NCBI RefSeq assembly: GCF_014651515.1
Contig: NZ_BMXA01000002.1
Coordinates: forward strand, 717,501-781,500
Length of the DNA: 64,000 bases
Direction of reading: 5' to 3'
Origin: Arenicella chitinivorans
GTDB lineage: Bacteria > Pseudomonadota > Gammaproteobacteria > Arenicellales > Arenicellaceae
Shown here: positions 11,255-19,554 of the stretch, piece by piece
Layout of the letters: each line of letters opens with the position of its first letter
Numbering within the stretch: position 1 is the stretch's first letter
The notes under the pieces: generated by a model
What the model was told of the DNA's origin: nothing
Database searches by the model: none
Seen by the model: the letters and a program-made list of their open reading frames with translations, nothing else
Translations under genes and position numbers: made by a program

Positions 11255-13158
11255 AATTCGACACTCTAATTCAAAACGCGCGCGTGTTTAATAACGGTGA
11301 GCCACCAGTCACAGAAGACATCGGCATCAAAGATGGTCGAATTGTTGCACGCGGTCATCGCCTTCCTGTAGACCTAGCGACCGATGTAATTGATGCAACC
11401 GGTTTGTGGGCTATGCCTGGATTGTTTGACATCCACACACACTATGATTTGGAACTAGAGGTTGCGCCCGGCCTGCCGGAGTCAACGCGTCATGGCACCA
11501 CCACCGTGGTTATTTCAAATTGTAGTCTCGGCTTGGCATTCGGTAGTCAACGTAAAGACAGTTATGACCCGATTGTGGATTGTTATGCGCGGGTCGAAAA
11601 TATGCCAAAATCAGTGCTGAAAGCGTGTGCTGATCGCGTGGATTGGAGTACTAGTGCTGACTATCTCACGCATCTGGAGGGCTTAAACTTAGGCCCTAAT
11701 GTGGTCACAATGATTCCTCATTCTATGCTGAGGATCGAAGCCATGGGGTTTGCGGCCAGTGTTGAGCGTGATCCGACTCAGGCTGAGCTCGACACCATGT
11801 CGCAATTATTGCGTGATGGGTTAACGCAGGGGTTTGCGGGCTTTTCTACCGACGCATTACCGTTCCATTATTTGGCCAATCAACCGAATTGTCACAAGAC
11901 GATTCCAACTCAATTTGCTAAATACGGTGAAATAAAACGTCTCACACAAGAAGTGCGGAATGCTGGCGCGGTCTGGCAAGCCACACCGCCAAAGGATCGT
12001 CCACTGGAGGTGTTTAAAACCTTTTTGTTGTCATCTGGACGCTTACACGGCAAACCATTGAAGACCACGGTTGTCGCGGCGCTCGATGTGGCGTCAAACC
12101 GAAACATTATCAAGTTAACACGGTTGTTGACCAAACTAATTAATTCCCGCTTTTTTCGTGGTGACTTTTACATGCAGGCTTTGGGTGCCCCGTTCAAAAC
12201 GTGGTCGGATGGTGCGGTCACGCCTTTAGCCGAAGAAATACCAGAACTCCGTGCGCTCAATGAGACTGATCTAGAAGACGTTGCCGCACGCCAAAAAATT
12301 TTGCGCGACCCGGATTACATTAAACAGTTCCGCGCGATGTGGTTGAAAGGCAAAACCGGCTTCAATTTAGCGCGGTTAAAACGCTGGTTAAGGCTCGAGG
12401 ATTACGCCTTCGATCGAGACTTTCGCAATATGACCGTGGACGTCTGCCCGCTGGCAACTTGGCAAGGTCAAACGTTTCAGGCACTGTTTGAGCGCGTCCT
12501 TGAGATCAAGCGTGGCGTTGAACCACGCGCACTCACTGCCGAAGAACAGAGCTTGGTTGAACAGGATTTTTATTGGGTCAGCGATGAAGCTGATTTCATG
12601 TTGCAAGTACTGCGCAGTTTTGACACCAAGATTTCCTGGTACACCATTACCGCCAATCGCGACATGAAAACAGTGCGGCGCCTACTCATGGATCCAACCC
12701 TATTGCCTGGTTTCAATGACAGCGGTGCGCATCTCACGAATATGGCGTTTTATGATGTCAATCTACGGAGCTTAAAACTGGCGGCTGAAGGTGGCGAGCA
12801 AGATGTCTCTTATATGGTGAAGCGGCTCACGAAAGACGCAGCTGACGTGTTCAACGTGGAACGCGGCACGATCTATACAGGCGATATTGCTGACCTAATT
12901 CTGGTGGATCCTAAGCAACTGGTAGATTACGACGGCGAAGCCAATGTTGTACGCGTATTTCGCGACGAGTTTCAGCACCCGCAACTGGTGAATCGCTCTG
13001 ATGAGGTGGTGCCGTATGTGTTTATTCGTGGGCATACCGCGTGGCGGGGAACCGAGTTTGCGCCAGAGCTAGGACACATCCAGCTGGGTCAATTGTTGCG
13101 GGCAAGACATAGCAATTCGGAACTATCAACGGATGCGACGCAAGTGAAAGCTGCCTGA
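11251..13158 (+). CDS. Amidohydrolase, N-acyl-D-amino-acid deacylase-like
   Basis: The 635-residue protein belongs to the D-aminoacylase/dihydroorotase branch of the amidohydrolase superfamily. It has the metal motif DIHTHYDLE near residue 62, a barrel, and a late DSGAH motif near residue 490, followed by the small beta domain that supplies ADLILVDP. No signal peptide, so cytoplasmic. The family removes acyl groups from D-amino acids or opens related amide bonds; the real substrate is unknown. Its start overlaps the TetR stop, so it is a likely target of that regulator. It is followed after 112 bases by a TonB receptor gene. Confidence 0.87.
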   Translation: MKFDTLIQNARVFNNGEPPVTEDIGIKDGRIVARGHRLPVDLATDVIDATGLWAMPGLFDIHTHYDLELEVAPGLPESTRHGTTTVVISNCSLGLAFGSQRKDSYDPIVDCYARVENMPKSVLKACADRVDWSTSADYLTHLEGLNLGPNVVTMIPHSMLRIEAMGFAASVERDPTQAELDTMSQLLRDGLTQGFAGFSTDALPFHYLANQPNCHKTIPTQFAKYGEIKRLTQEVRNAGAVWQATPPKDRPLEVFKTFLLSSGRLHGKPLKTTVVAALDVASNRNIIKLTRLLTKLINSRFFRGDFYMQALGAPFKTWSDGAVTPLAEEIPELRALNETDLEDVAARQKILRDPDYIKQFRAMWLKGKTGFNLARLKRWLRLEDYAFDRDFRNMTVDVCPLATWQGQTFQALFERVLEIKRGVEPRALTAEEQSLVEQDFYWVSDEADFMLQVLRSFDTKISWYTITANRDMKTVRRLLMDPTLLPGFNDSGAHLTNMAFYDVNLRSLKLAAEGGEQDVSYMVKRLTKDAADVFNVERGTIYTGDIADLILVDPKQLVDYDGEANVVRVFRDEFQHPQLVNRSDEVVPYVFIRGHTAWRGTEFAPELGHIQLGQLLRARHSNSELSTDATQVKAA

Positions 13159-13176
13159 CAATAAAACTACAAACAA

Positions 13177-13197
13177 AAATGAGATAGATTCTCATTT
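13177..13197. promoter_or_regulatory. Fur-like operator upstream of TonB receptor gene
   Basis: AAATGAGA and TCTCATTT form an inverted repeat around TAGAT. The right half (ATTCTCA) matches the Fur 7-1-7 half site ATTATCA at 6 of 7 positions; the left half matches less well (4 of 7). It lies 74 bases before the TonB receptor start, a usual place for iron-controlled receptor genes. Iron control is an inference. Confidence 0.5.
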
Positions 13198-13270
13198 GCC
13201 ATTGAAGACCTAGTTCAACATCAGTATATTCCGGTTACCCAAACAATACCCATAGTAGGGACTGGATTTT

Positions 13271-15505
13271 ATGCTGCAAACAAAGAATCTGTTCGCGCGT
13301 GCACTGTGCGTGGCGGTAACGATGGGGCAGGTCTGCGCCACCGCAATGGCGGCAGAAGCAGATGTGCCACTGGATGAAGTGCTGACAATTGGCAGTCGTG
13401 CCGATATCGACAATATCACGGGTTCGGCTCATCTAGTAGATGCCGCTGAACTTGACAAATTTGAGTACGCTGATATCCAGCGGATTACGCGCTCTATTCC
13501 CGGTGTTTCTATCCAAATCGAAGACGGATATGGTTTACGCCCCAACATCAGCATTCGTGGTGTGGCGACGGAGCGAAGTGGCCGTATCACCTTGCTAGAA
13601 GACAACGTTCTGATCGCACCAGCGCCATATTCTGCGCCGTCGGCATATTATTTTCCGACCGCCGGTCGCATGCAGGCGTTTGAAGTTGTCAAAGGCCCCG
13701 CCGCGATTACACAAGGCCCATACACCATTGGTGGCGCATTAAACATGGTGTCAACGGCAATCCCGACACAAGCGGGTGGTATGGTCATGCTCGAGTATGG
13801 CCAAGACAGCACCGCGCGTTTGTTAGCACAGTATGGCGACACGCTGGACAATGGCGTCGGATACTTGCTAGAAGTACAGCAGTGGCAGTCAGACGGTTTT
13901 CAGGTAATCGATAAATCAGACGCCGATAGCGGTTTAGATGTGACTGATTATATGGTCAAGCTGGCCTATGCCCCGGCCGATAGCCGTCACTCCGTTGAGC
14001 TGAAATTACAAAAAGCGGATCAGGACTCGAATCAGAGTTACCTGGGGCTAACCGACGTTGACTTTCGCGCCAACCCGGACCGTCGTTATAGTTTGTCTGA
14101 ATTGGATAACATTGAAACCGCCCATGAGCAGGCAATTTTCCAGTACCGCTTTGAGATCTCTGAATCGCTGTCGTTAGCAGCCACTGCGTACAACAATACG
14201 CATGAACGTGATTGGTTTAAAACGGAAGGCATTGACTTGGACGGAAGTATGACGGCGCAGGATTATTCGGGCACAAGTTGGTCGAATGTGATCGGTGCGG
14301 TTAATACGGGCAGTGACCTCAACGGCGTCTCCGCAACACAATTGAATGCCATTCTAAACGGTAGTGTGGATACTGCGTTCGGCAGTATCCAGTTGCGTTC
14401 AAACGCTCGTGAGTATTACTCCCGTGGGCTGCAAACCAAACTGGACTGGAAACTGCTGGTTGGCGACGTCAGTCATGAGGTGGAAGTCGGTTTGCGTTAT
14501 CACGAGGACGAGGAAGATCGACTGCAACAAAACGATACATACCAACAAATTAACGGTAAGCTGGTTCTGAATGACTTGGGTGAACTGGGTAATGCCGGCA
14601 ACCGAATTCAGCAGGCGGAAGCCATTGCATTGCATGTTTACGATCGCATTGAATTTGGACAATGGACGTTAACCCCCGGGTTTCGCTACGAATCAATTGA
14701 TCAGTCGCGTACACGCTTTCGTGATGGTGCGCAGCGTAGTTTCCGTGACGCACGCGAGAACCACACCTCAGTATTTTTACCGGGTTTGGGCGCGATCTAT
14801 CGCTTGAATAACAATTTGTCCTTAGTGGCAGGCGTCCATAAAGGTTTTACGGCACCTAGCAATTCACCCGGCGTACGCGAAGAGGAAGCGGTTAATGCCG
14901 AGTTTGGTTTTCGCTTCAAGAACGACTCGACTGCGTTTGAAATAATTGGTTTTCAGAGTGATTACAGCAACTTGTTAGGTGAGTGCACCGCATCATCAGG
15001 CGCCGACTGTGAAATCGGCGATGCGTTTAACGGTGATGCCGCTACGGTGCGCGGGGTCGAAGTGTTCGGTTCAAAACAGTTCCTACTGTCTGATGATTTG
15101 AGCCTAAATACCCAAGTTGCGTACACTTACATCGATGGTCAATTCGATACCAGTATTGCCGATACCGATTTCTTTGGTGATGTGGATGCCGGTGACCCGA
15201 TTCCTTATATTCCTGAGCATCAACTCCAGTTATCGATTTCTTTGGATGCCGCAAAGTGGCAGCTCAGTGCTAATCTCGGAAGAGTCGATGCGGTGTGCAC
15301 GCGCGCAAGCTGTGGCGTCTTCGAAAAAACCGATTCCGCAACTAATTTGGACTTTGCGGCGCAGTACTATGTGCAGGATAATTTGAAGTTGTTTAGTCGA
15401 ATTGAGAATGTGACCGACGAACGCGATATCCTTGGCCGTCAGCCTTACGGTGCGCGTCCAAATAAAGATCGCACCGCCTCAGTAGGAGTTGAATTACGCT
15501 TTTAA
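13271..15505 (+). CDS. TonB-dependent outer-membrane receptor, FecA-like
   Basis: A 744-residue outer-membrane receptor. The signal peptide (about residues 1-28) ends at ATAMAA. A plug domain follows with ITRSIPGVSIQIEDG, NISIRGV and the VVKGPAAITQGP segment, then a beta barrel ending in the aromatic C-terminus VGVELRF. The plug resembles iron(III)-dicitrate-type receptors, but substrate cannot be read from sequence. A Fur-like box lies upstream. Downstream, after 69 bases, is the lasso cyclase gene on the same strand. Lasso clusters in proteobacteria often include a TonB receptor, so either siderophore or lasso peptide uptake is possible. Confidence 0.92.
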   Translation: MLQTKNLFARALCVAVTMGQVCATAMAAEADVPLDEVLTIGSRADIDNITGSAHLVDAAELDKFEYADIQRITRSIPGVSIQIEDGYGLRPNISIRGVATERSGRITLLEDNVLIAPAPYSAPSAYYFPTAGRMQAFEVVKGPAAITQGPYTIGGALNMVSTAIPTQAGGMVMLEYGQDSTARLLAQYGDTLDNGVGYLLEVQQWQSDGFQVIDKSDADSGLDVTDYMVKLAYAPADSRHSVELKLQKADQDSNQSYLGLTDVDFRANPDRRYSLSELDNIETAHEQAIFQYRFEISESLSLAATAYNNTHERDWFKTEGIDLDGSMTAQDYSGTSWSNVIGAVNTGSDLNGVSATQLNAILNGSVDTAFGSIQLRSNAREYYSRGLQTKLDWKLLVGDVSHEVEVGLRYHEDEEDRLQQNDTYQQINGKLVLNDLGELGNAGNRIQQAEAIALHVYDRIEFGQWTLTPGFRYESIDQSRTRFRDGAQRSFRDARENHTSVFLPGLGAIYRLNNNLSLVAGVHKGFTAPSNSPGVREEEAVNAEFGFRFKNDSTAFEIIGFQSDYSNLLGECTASSGADCEIGDAFNGDAATVRGVEVFGSKQFLLSDDLSLNTQVAYTYIDGQFDTSIADTDFFGDVDAGDPIPYIPEHQLQLSISLDAAKWQLSANLGRVDAVCTRASCGVFEKTDSATNLDFAAQYYVQDNLKLFSRIENVTDERDILGRQPYGARPNKDRTASVGVELRF

Positions 15506-15546
15506 GGTTAAGCTGTTGGTGGCTGTGCCATAAAACCCTAATGCGA

Positions 15547-15591
15547 AGGCGCTCGTAGCTGGTAGACTCCGGTTATGAGCGCTTTTTTTTT
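15547..15591 (+). terminator. Terminator-like hairpin over the lasso cyclase start codon
   Basis: AGGCGCTC (15547-15554) pairs with GAGCGCTT (15577-15584) through eight pairs including one G-U, and nine T residues run from 15583. The ATG at 15575 lies at the loop-stem border. It could end TonB receptor transcription, limit read-through into the lasso genes, or hide the start codon. The T run is also coding (Phe-Phe-Phe), so chance is possible. Confidence 0.45.
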
Positions 15592-17443
15592 CGCCCTGAA
15601 TCGTCAGGGGCAATTAGTCGATCCATCGCGTGCTGAGCGCATGATGACGGCATTAGAAGCTTATGGGCCGGATGCCAGTCGACTAATTTGTGACACACAC
15701 TTTGCGATGGGTTATCAGTCTCGCTGGGATGTGCCCGAGGAAGTAGGGGAACGTCAGCCTCTCTTTGATCACACATCTCAACAATACTTCGCTTTCCACG
15801 GGCGGATCGACAATCGTGAACGCTTGCTCAAGGAGTTGCCAGATGTAGGCGCTGAGAACACAAGTGACGCGCAGCTACTCTTTGCGTACCTGCAAGCATT
15901 TGGTGAGCACGGTATTAACGAGGTGATCGGCCCTTTTGTATTCGTCTGGTTTGATCAGCAACAGCAGCGTGTGCTGGCTGCACGCGATGCGATGGGTGGC
16001 CGTTGCTTATTTTACTATCTCGATGACGAGTTGTTTTTGATCTCCACATCTGAGGCGTGTCTAATTGCATATGGTGTTGTTCCGTTTGAATTCAATGAAG
16101 CGAAGGTCGGCCGTTTGCTCGTGGGGGAAATGGATGTGAAGCCGACGAGCGTGATTGCATCGGTCTCAGTATTGCGGCCGGGACAGTGCGCGTTAGTTGC
16201 GCCAGGAATGCACAGCCTCAAGCGTTTTTATCAGGCGCCAGATTTGAAGTTTAATGGCTGGACTGATGTTGATTATGCAGGTGAATTTCGACGCTTGCTG
16301 ACACAGGCAACCCGGCGCCGTATGCGTTCCGTGGGTCGGGTCGGCACTATGTTAAGCGGTGGGTTAGACTCCGTACCGATGACAGTGTGTGCGGCTGAGG
16401 AATCGGTCGAAGGTGTTGATGCGTACTCTTGGGTGTTCGATGTGTATCCGGAAGCCGATGAGCGGCATTACTCTCAAGCCGTCTGTCGGAATTTCAACCT
16501 CACTCAACACGAGATAGTGTGTGATCATCAATGGCCCGGGTTTGATGATACGATGTTTTTGAATCCAACACTCCCGGTGGGGACGCCCTATTCCGAGTTT
16601 CAGCAAGAGACCTTTCGTCGCGCTCGGGCTCAGGGGGTACGTGTGTTACTCACCGGTATTCATGGGGATTTGTTGTATGAATCCACGCACGGGCTCTTGT
16701 ACGATTTGTCTAAGCAAGGACGTTGGCGTGATGCTTGGTCCGAATTCCGGCGCCTATGGCGCGCGGTACCAGAATCATGGTTGGTGGTGAAATACTATCT
16801 TCTATTACCAATTCCCTGGGTGGCTCGCGTGTCGTCGTGGCGTAAGCGACAACGTTATAACGCGCACCCGAGTTTACAGCCAGATATCGCCAAGCAATGC
16901 GCTGCGCAACAATCGCAGTCCCACTGGTTGGCGGATGAAAGCCGAGGTAGGGCTAGACCCGAACAGTGGCAGGTGGTGATGGATCATTTTGCCGGCGAAG
17001 ACATGGCTTACGGGCGCGTCATGGAAGCCAAGTTTGATATCGAGCGGCGTTATCCCTATCGCGATCGTGAGCTGTGTGAATTTATGCTCTCAGTGCCGAG
17101 TGATCAGCTTTATTTTCAGGGCGTTAAACGGCCTATTGTTAAGCGAGCCTTTCACGATACATTGCCGGATCCGATACTCGGAAGGAACAATAAGACCAGC
17201 TTTAACACGGTGATTGACGCTGGCATTCAGCGTGACTTTGAGCGGTATGACTGGTTTGATGATTCACCTCGGCAATGGCAAGGTATTGTTCGCCCAGCTT
17301 TTTTTGACGATTTGACGCCGGAAAATAGTAAAAATAACTTGCTGAGGTGGCGTTGTGCTTACTATGATTATTGGAAATCAGTGTGTTACAATCGGATGCT
17401 CTGCGAGTTGGGGCAGATTGACAACAATAACGAATCCTTATGA
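15575..17443 (+). CDS. Asparagine synthetase-like lasso peptide macrolactam synthetase
   Basis: The 622-residue protein has the two-part asparagine synthetase B layout. The N-terminal Ntn-like glutaminase domain starts MSAFFFALNRQG, without the Cys2 nucleophile needed for glutamine hydrolysis. The C-terminal AMP-forming domain has the PP-loop motif LSGGLDS near residue 264. Loss of Cys2 with an intact SGGxDS motif is usual for lasso cyclases, which adenylate an Asp/Glu side chain of the precursor to form the macrolactam. The identification rests on the 68-residue precursor gene whose ATG overlaps this stop by 4 bases. No leader-binding (B1/RRE) or leader protease (B2) gene lies in the window. 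A non-lasso asparagine synthetase paralogue is the alternative. Confidence 0.85.
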   Translation: MSAFFFALNRQGQLVDPSRAERMMTALEAYGPDASRLICDTHFAMGYQSRWDVPEEVGERQPLFDHTSQQYFAFHGRIDNRERLLKELPDVGAENTSDAQLLFAYLQAFGEHGINEVIGPFVFVWFDQQQQRVLAARDAMGGRCLFYYLDDELFLISTSEACLIAYGVVPFEFNEAKVGRLLVGEMDVKPTSVIASVSVLRPGQCALVAPGMHSLKRFYQAPDLKFNGWTDVDYAGEFRRLLTQATRRRMRSVGRVGTMLSGGLDSVPMTVCAAEESVEGVDAYSWVFDVYPEADERHYSQAVCRNFNLTQHEIVCDHQWPGFDDTMFLNPTLPVGTPYSEFQQETFRRARAQGVRVLLTGIHGDLLYESTHGLLYDLSKQGRWRDAWSEFRRLWRAVPESWLVVKYYLLLPIPWVARVSSWRKRQRYNAHPSLQPDIAKQCAAQQSQSHWLADESRGRARPEQWQVVMDHFAGEDMAYGRVMEAKFDIERRYPYRDRELCEFMLSVPSDQLYFQGVKRPIVKRAFHDTLPDPILGRNNKTSFNTVIDAGIQRDFERYDWFDDSPRQWQGIVRPAFFDDLTPENSKNNLLRWRCAYYDYWKSVCYNRMLCELGQIDNNNESL

Positions 17444-17646
17444 AAACGAAAAATAACCGGGTCTTAGATACTGGGGTAGGGGCTTTTCAGGTGGAAAAGC
17501 ACACATCTAAGAAGCCGTATGAAAAGCCTGCTTTGGTCTGCTATGGCGACGTCCGAGATGTAACTCTGGGGCCGACCTTAGGTGGTGGTGAGAGCGGCTG
17601 TGAAGGTGTCTTCCGCGTAGGACCGGGCGGGTGCCCAATCCCATAA
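17440..17646 (+). CDS. Lasso-type RiPP precursor peptide
   Basis: A 68-residue peptide with the lasso leader signature. Y27 and P30 give YxxP in PYEKPALV, followed by YGDVRDVTL with threonine T42 at the second-last leader position. Cleavage after L43 would leave a 25-residue core starting at G44. E51 then falls at core position 8, the usual acceptor for an eight-residue macrolactam ring (GPTLGGGE). The tail holds two cysteines at core positions 11 and 22 and ends GCPIP. The start codon overlaps the cyclase stop as ATGA, which supports coupled translation. Cleavage, ring and any disulfide are inferred from family rules. Confidence 0.82.
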   Translation: MKTKNNRVLDTGVGAFQVEKHTSKKPYEKPALVCYGDVRDVTLGPTLGGGESGCEGVFRVGPGGCPIP

Positions 17647-17819
17647 GCGTTGTTTGCGCGGCATCAACGCCTTTCTCGCTGAGCTTTGATCATGGGGTTC
17701 TGTGCGTTTACATCAACGTTGTCGCTCACCCTATTGGCTAGCCAGTCACGTTTCACGTTAATTAACTTTCACGTGCCTATTGCGTTTCTGCGCGACCATG
17801 ATCCCCTGTAGCGTCGATA

Positions 17820-19082
17820 TCAACTCAATTTGAAGTCCGGCAGTTTTTTACCTACTTTCTGTTTACGCAAGATGACGTAATTTGGTAGGCCTCGTGTGTA
17901 AGGCGGGTAATCTTCGCCTTGAATCAGCGGCGATAGGTATGCGCGTGCCGACTCTGTGATGAAAAAGCCGTCGTCGGAAATATAGTCTCTCGGTAGCTTT
18001 TCTTCGACGTTCGCGACATCTGCCAGTGGCGCATGCCCAAGGGTCCACTGGTAGGGACCGTTACTGGTTCGCACGATGGTTGGCATCACGGCATTGGCGC
18101 CCTGAACGGCAAGGTCAACCGCCGCTTTACCCAATGCATAGGCTTGTTCTACGTCCGTTTTTGAGCCAATGTGGCGGGCTGCGCGTTGCAAGTAGTCACA
18201 CACCGCCCAGTGGCATTTGTGCCCCAACCCTTGTTTGATCATGTTGGTGACCACGGGTGCAACGCCGCCAAGTTGAGCGTGGCCGAAAGCGTCTTTGACA
18301 CCTGAATCGGCTAGGAACCGACCGTCCGGATATTTCGCGCCTTCAGACACAACGATGCTGCAATGGCCTTTTCGTTTGACCGTTTCGTCGACTTTTTGCA
18401 AAAAATCCGTTTGATTGAATTCAATCTCCGGAAACAGAATGATATCTGGCCCTAATTCGCGTTGATCGGCAGCCAAGCCGGCTGCAGCAGCAATCCACCC
18501 AGCATGTCGGCCCATGACCTCCATCACGAACACCTTGGTTGAGGTGGAGCTCATCGAGGCAACGTCCATCGACGCTTCAAGGATTGAGACAGCGACGTAC
18601 TTAGCGACTGAGCCAAAGCCTGGCGAGCAATCGGTAAACGGTAGGTCATTGTCGATTGTCTTGGGCACGCCAATACAAGTGATTGGGAAGTCCATGGACT
18701 CGGATAACTGAGATACCTTGTAAGCCGTGTCCTGAGAGTCGCCGCCGCCGTTGTAAAAAAAATAGCGGATATCATGAGCTTTGAATACCGCGATCAATCG
18801 CTCGTACTCAGCACGATGTTCTTCCAGTGACTTGAGTTTATAGCGGCATGAACCGAATGCGCCCGAGGGCGTGTACTTTAACGCCTCAATATCAGCCGGC
18901 GCTTCGAGGCTGGTATCAATCAGCTCTTCCTGTAGTGCGCCGAGAATACCATCTTGCCCGGCATACACTTTCTTGATGTGTTCAGGGTATTGTGCAGCGG
19001 TTTGAATTACACCTGCGGCAGAAGCGTTAATGACGGGTGTGACGCCGCCGGACTGGGCATAGAAAGCATTGTAAGCAGGCAT
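17820..19082 (-). CDS. 6-phosphofructokinase, pyrophosphate-dependent type
   Basis: This 420-residue phosphofructokinase acts on fructose 6-phosphate in glycolysis. Two positions separate PPi from ATP enzymes. The nucleotide-site motif reads GGGDS near residues 113-117, with Asp where ATP enzymes have Gly (GGDGS). The substrate motif reads PKTIDND near residue 142, with Lys where ATP enzymes have Gly. Both point to PPi as phosphoryl donor and a reversible reaction. The length is near that of single-subunit PPi enzymes. It converges on the lasso precursor gene across about 170 bases and is divergent from the ferredoxin gene. Confidence 0.92.
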   Translation of the reverse strand: MPAYNAFYAQSGGVTPVINASAAGVIQTAAQYPEHIKKVYAGQDGILGALQEELIDTSLEAPADIEALKYTPSGAFGSCRYKLKSLEEHRAEYERLIAVFKAHDIRYFFYNGGGDSQDTAYKVSQLSESMDFPITCIGVPKTIDNDLPFTDCSPGFGSVAKYVAVSILEASMDVASMSSTSTKVFVMEVMGRHAGWIAAAAGLAADQRELGPDIILFPEIEFNQTDFLQKVDETVKRKGHCSIVVSEGAKYPDGRFLADSGVKDAFGHAQLGGVAPVVTNMIKQGLGHKCHWAVCDYLQRAARHIGSKTDVEQAYALGKAAVDLAVQGANAVMPTIVRTSNGPYQWTLGHAPLADVANVEEKLPRDYISDDGFFITESARAYLSPLIQGEDYPPYTRGLPNYVILRKQKVGKKLPDFKLS

Positions 19083-19212
19083 AATATTTGTCTAACTGGA
19101 TTTTTCAAATCAAGGTATGTTACAAAACGAAGGCCACATAGCAGCAACGACAGCGAGTATAACGCATGCTGAGCGACACAGCAGTTGCAAAAACGCTGCA
19201 GTACATGAATAA

Positions 19213-19551
19213 GTGAGTAAATATAAGACAATGAAACAGATAACAGTAACGGACATGCAAGGCCAGACGCGTGAAGTTGAAATTAACCCTGGCTGGAGCC
19301 TGATGGAGTTGTTGCGGGAAAACGATTACGACGAAATACTGGCTATGTGCGGAGGTGCGTGTTCCTGTGCGACCTGTCACGTGCATATACGGAACGCCGA
19401 TCAGCTCAAGTTACCGCCCGTTGAAGAAGATGAAGAAATGTTGTTGATGACCACTGAGGCGTATGACGCCGAGCGCTCACGACTCTCATGTCAAATACCC
19501 ATGACTGAAGCAATGGACGGCATGCAGGTGCAAATTGTGGAAATGGATTAG
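19213..19551 (+). CDS. [2Fe-2S] ferredoxin, adrenodoxin type
   Basis: A small electron carrier of about 106-112 residues. Cluster cysteines are in CGGACSCATC and the later SCQI, the adrenodoxin/putidaredoxin spacing. TDMQGQTREVEINPG at the N-terminus is typical. Starts are possible at GTG 19213 or ATG 19231 (MKQITVTD); the second gives the usual family length. Its redox partner is not in the window. The YdjM-like gene begins three bases after the stop, so they may share a transcript. Confidence 0.93.
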   Translation: MSKYKTMKQITVTDMQGQTREVEINPGWSLMELLRENDYDEILAMCGGACSCATCHVHIRNADQLKLPPVEEDEEMLLMTTEAYDAERSRLSCQIPMTEAMDGMQVQIVEMD

Positions 19552-19554
19552 CTA

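Noticed and set aside
15506-19082. Search for lasso B1 (RRE) and B2 (protease) genes around the precursor
   Set aside because: No small PqqD-like or transglutaminase-like frame was found near the pair; the next gene is a phosphofructokinase on the other strand.
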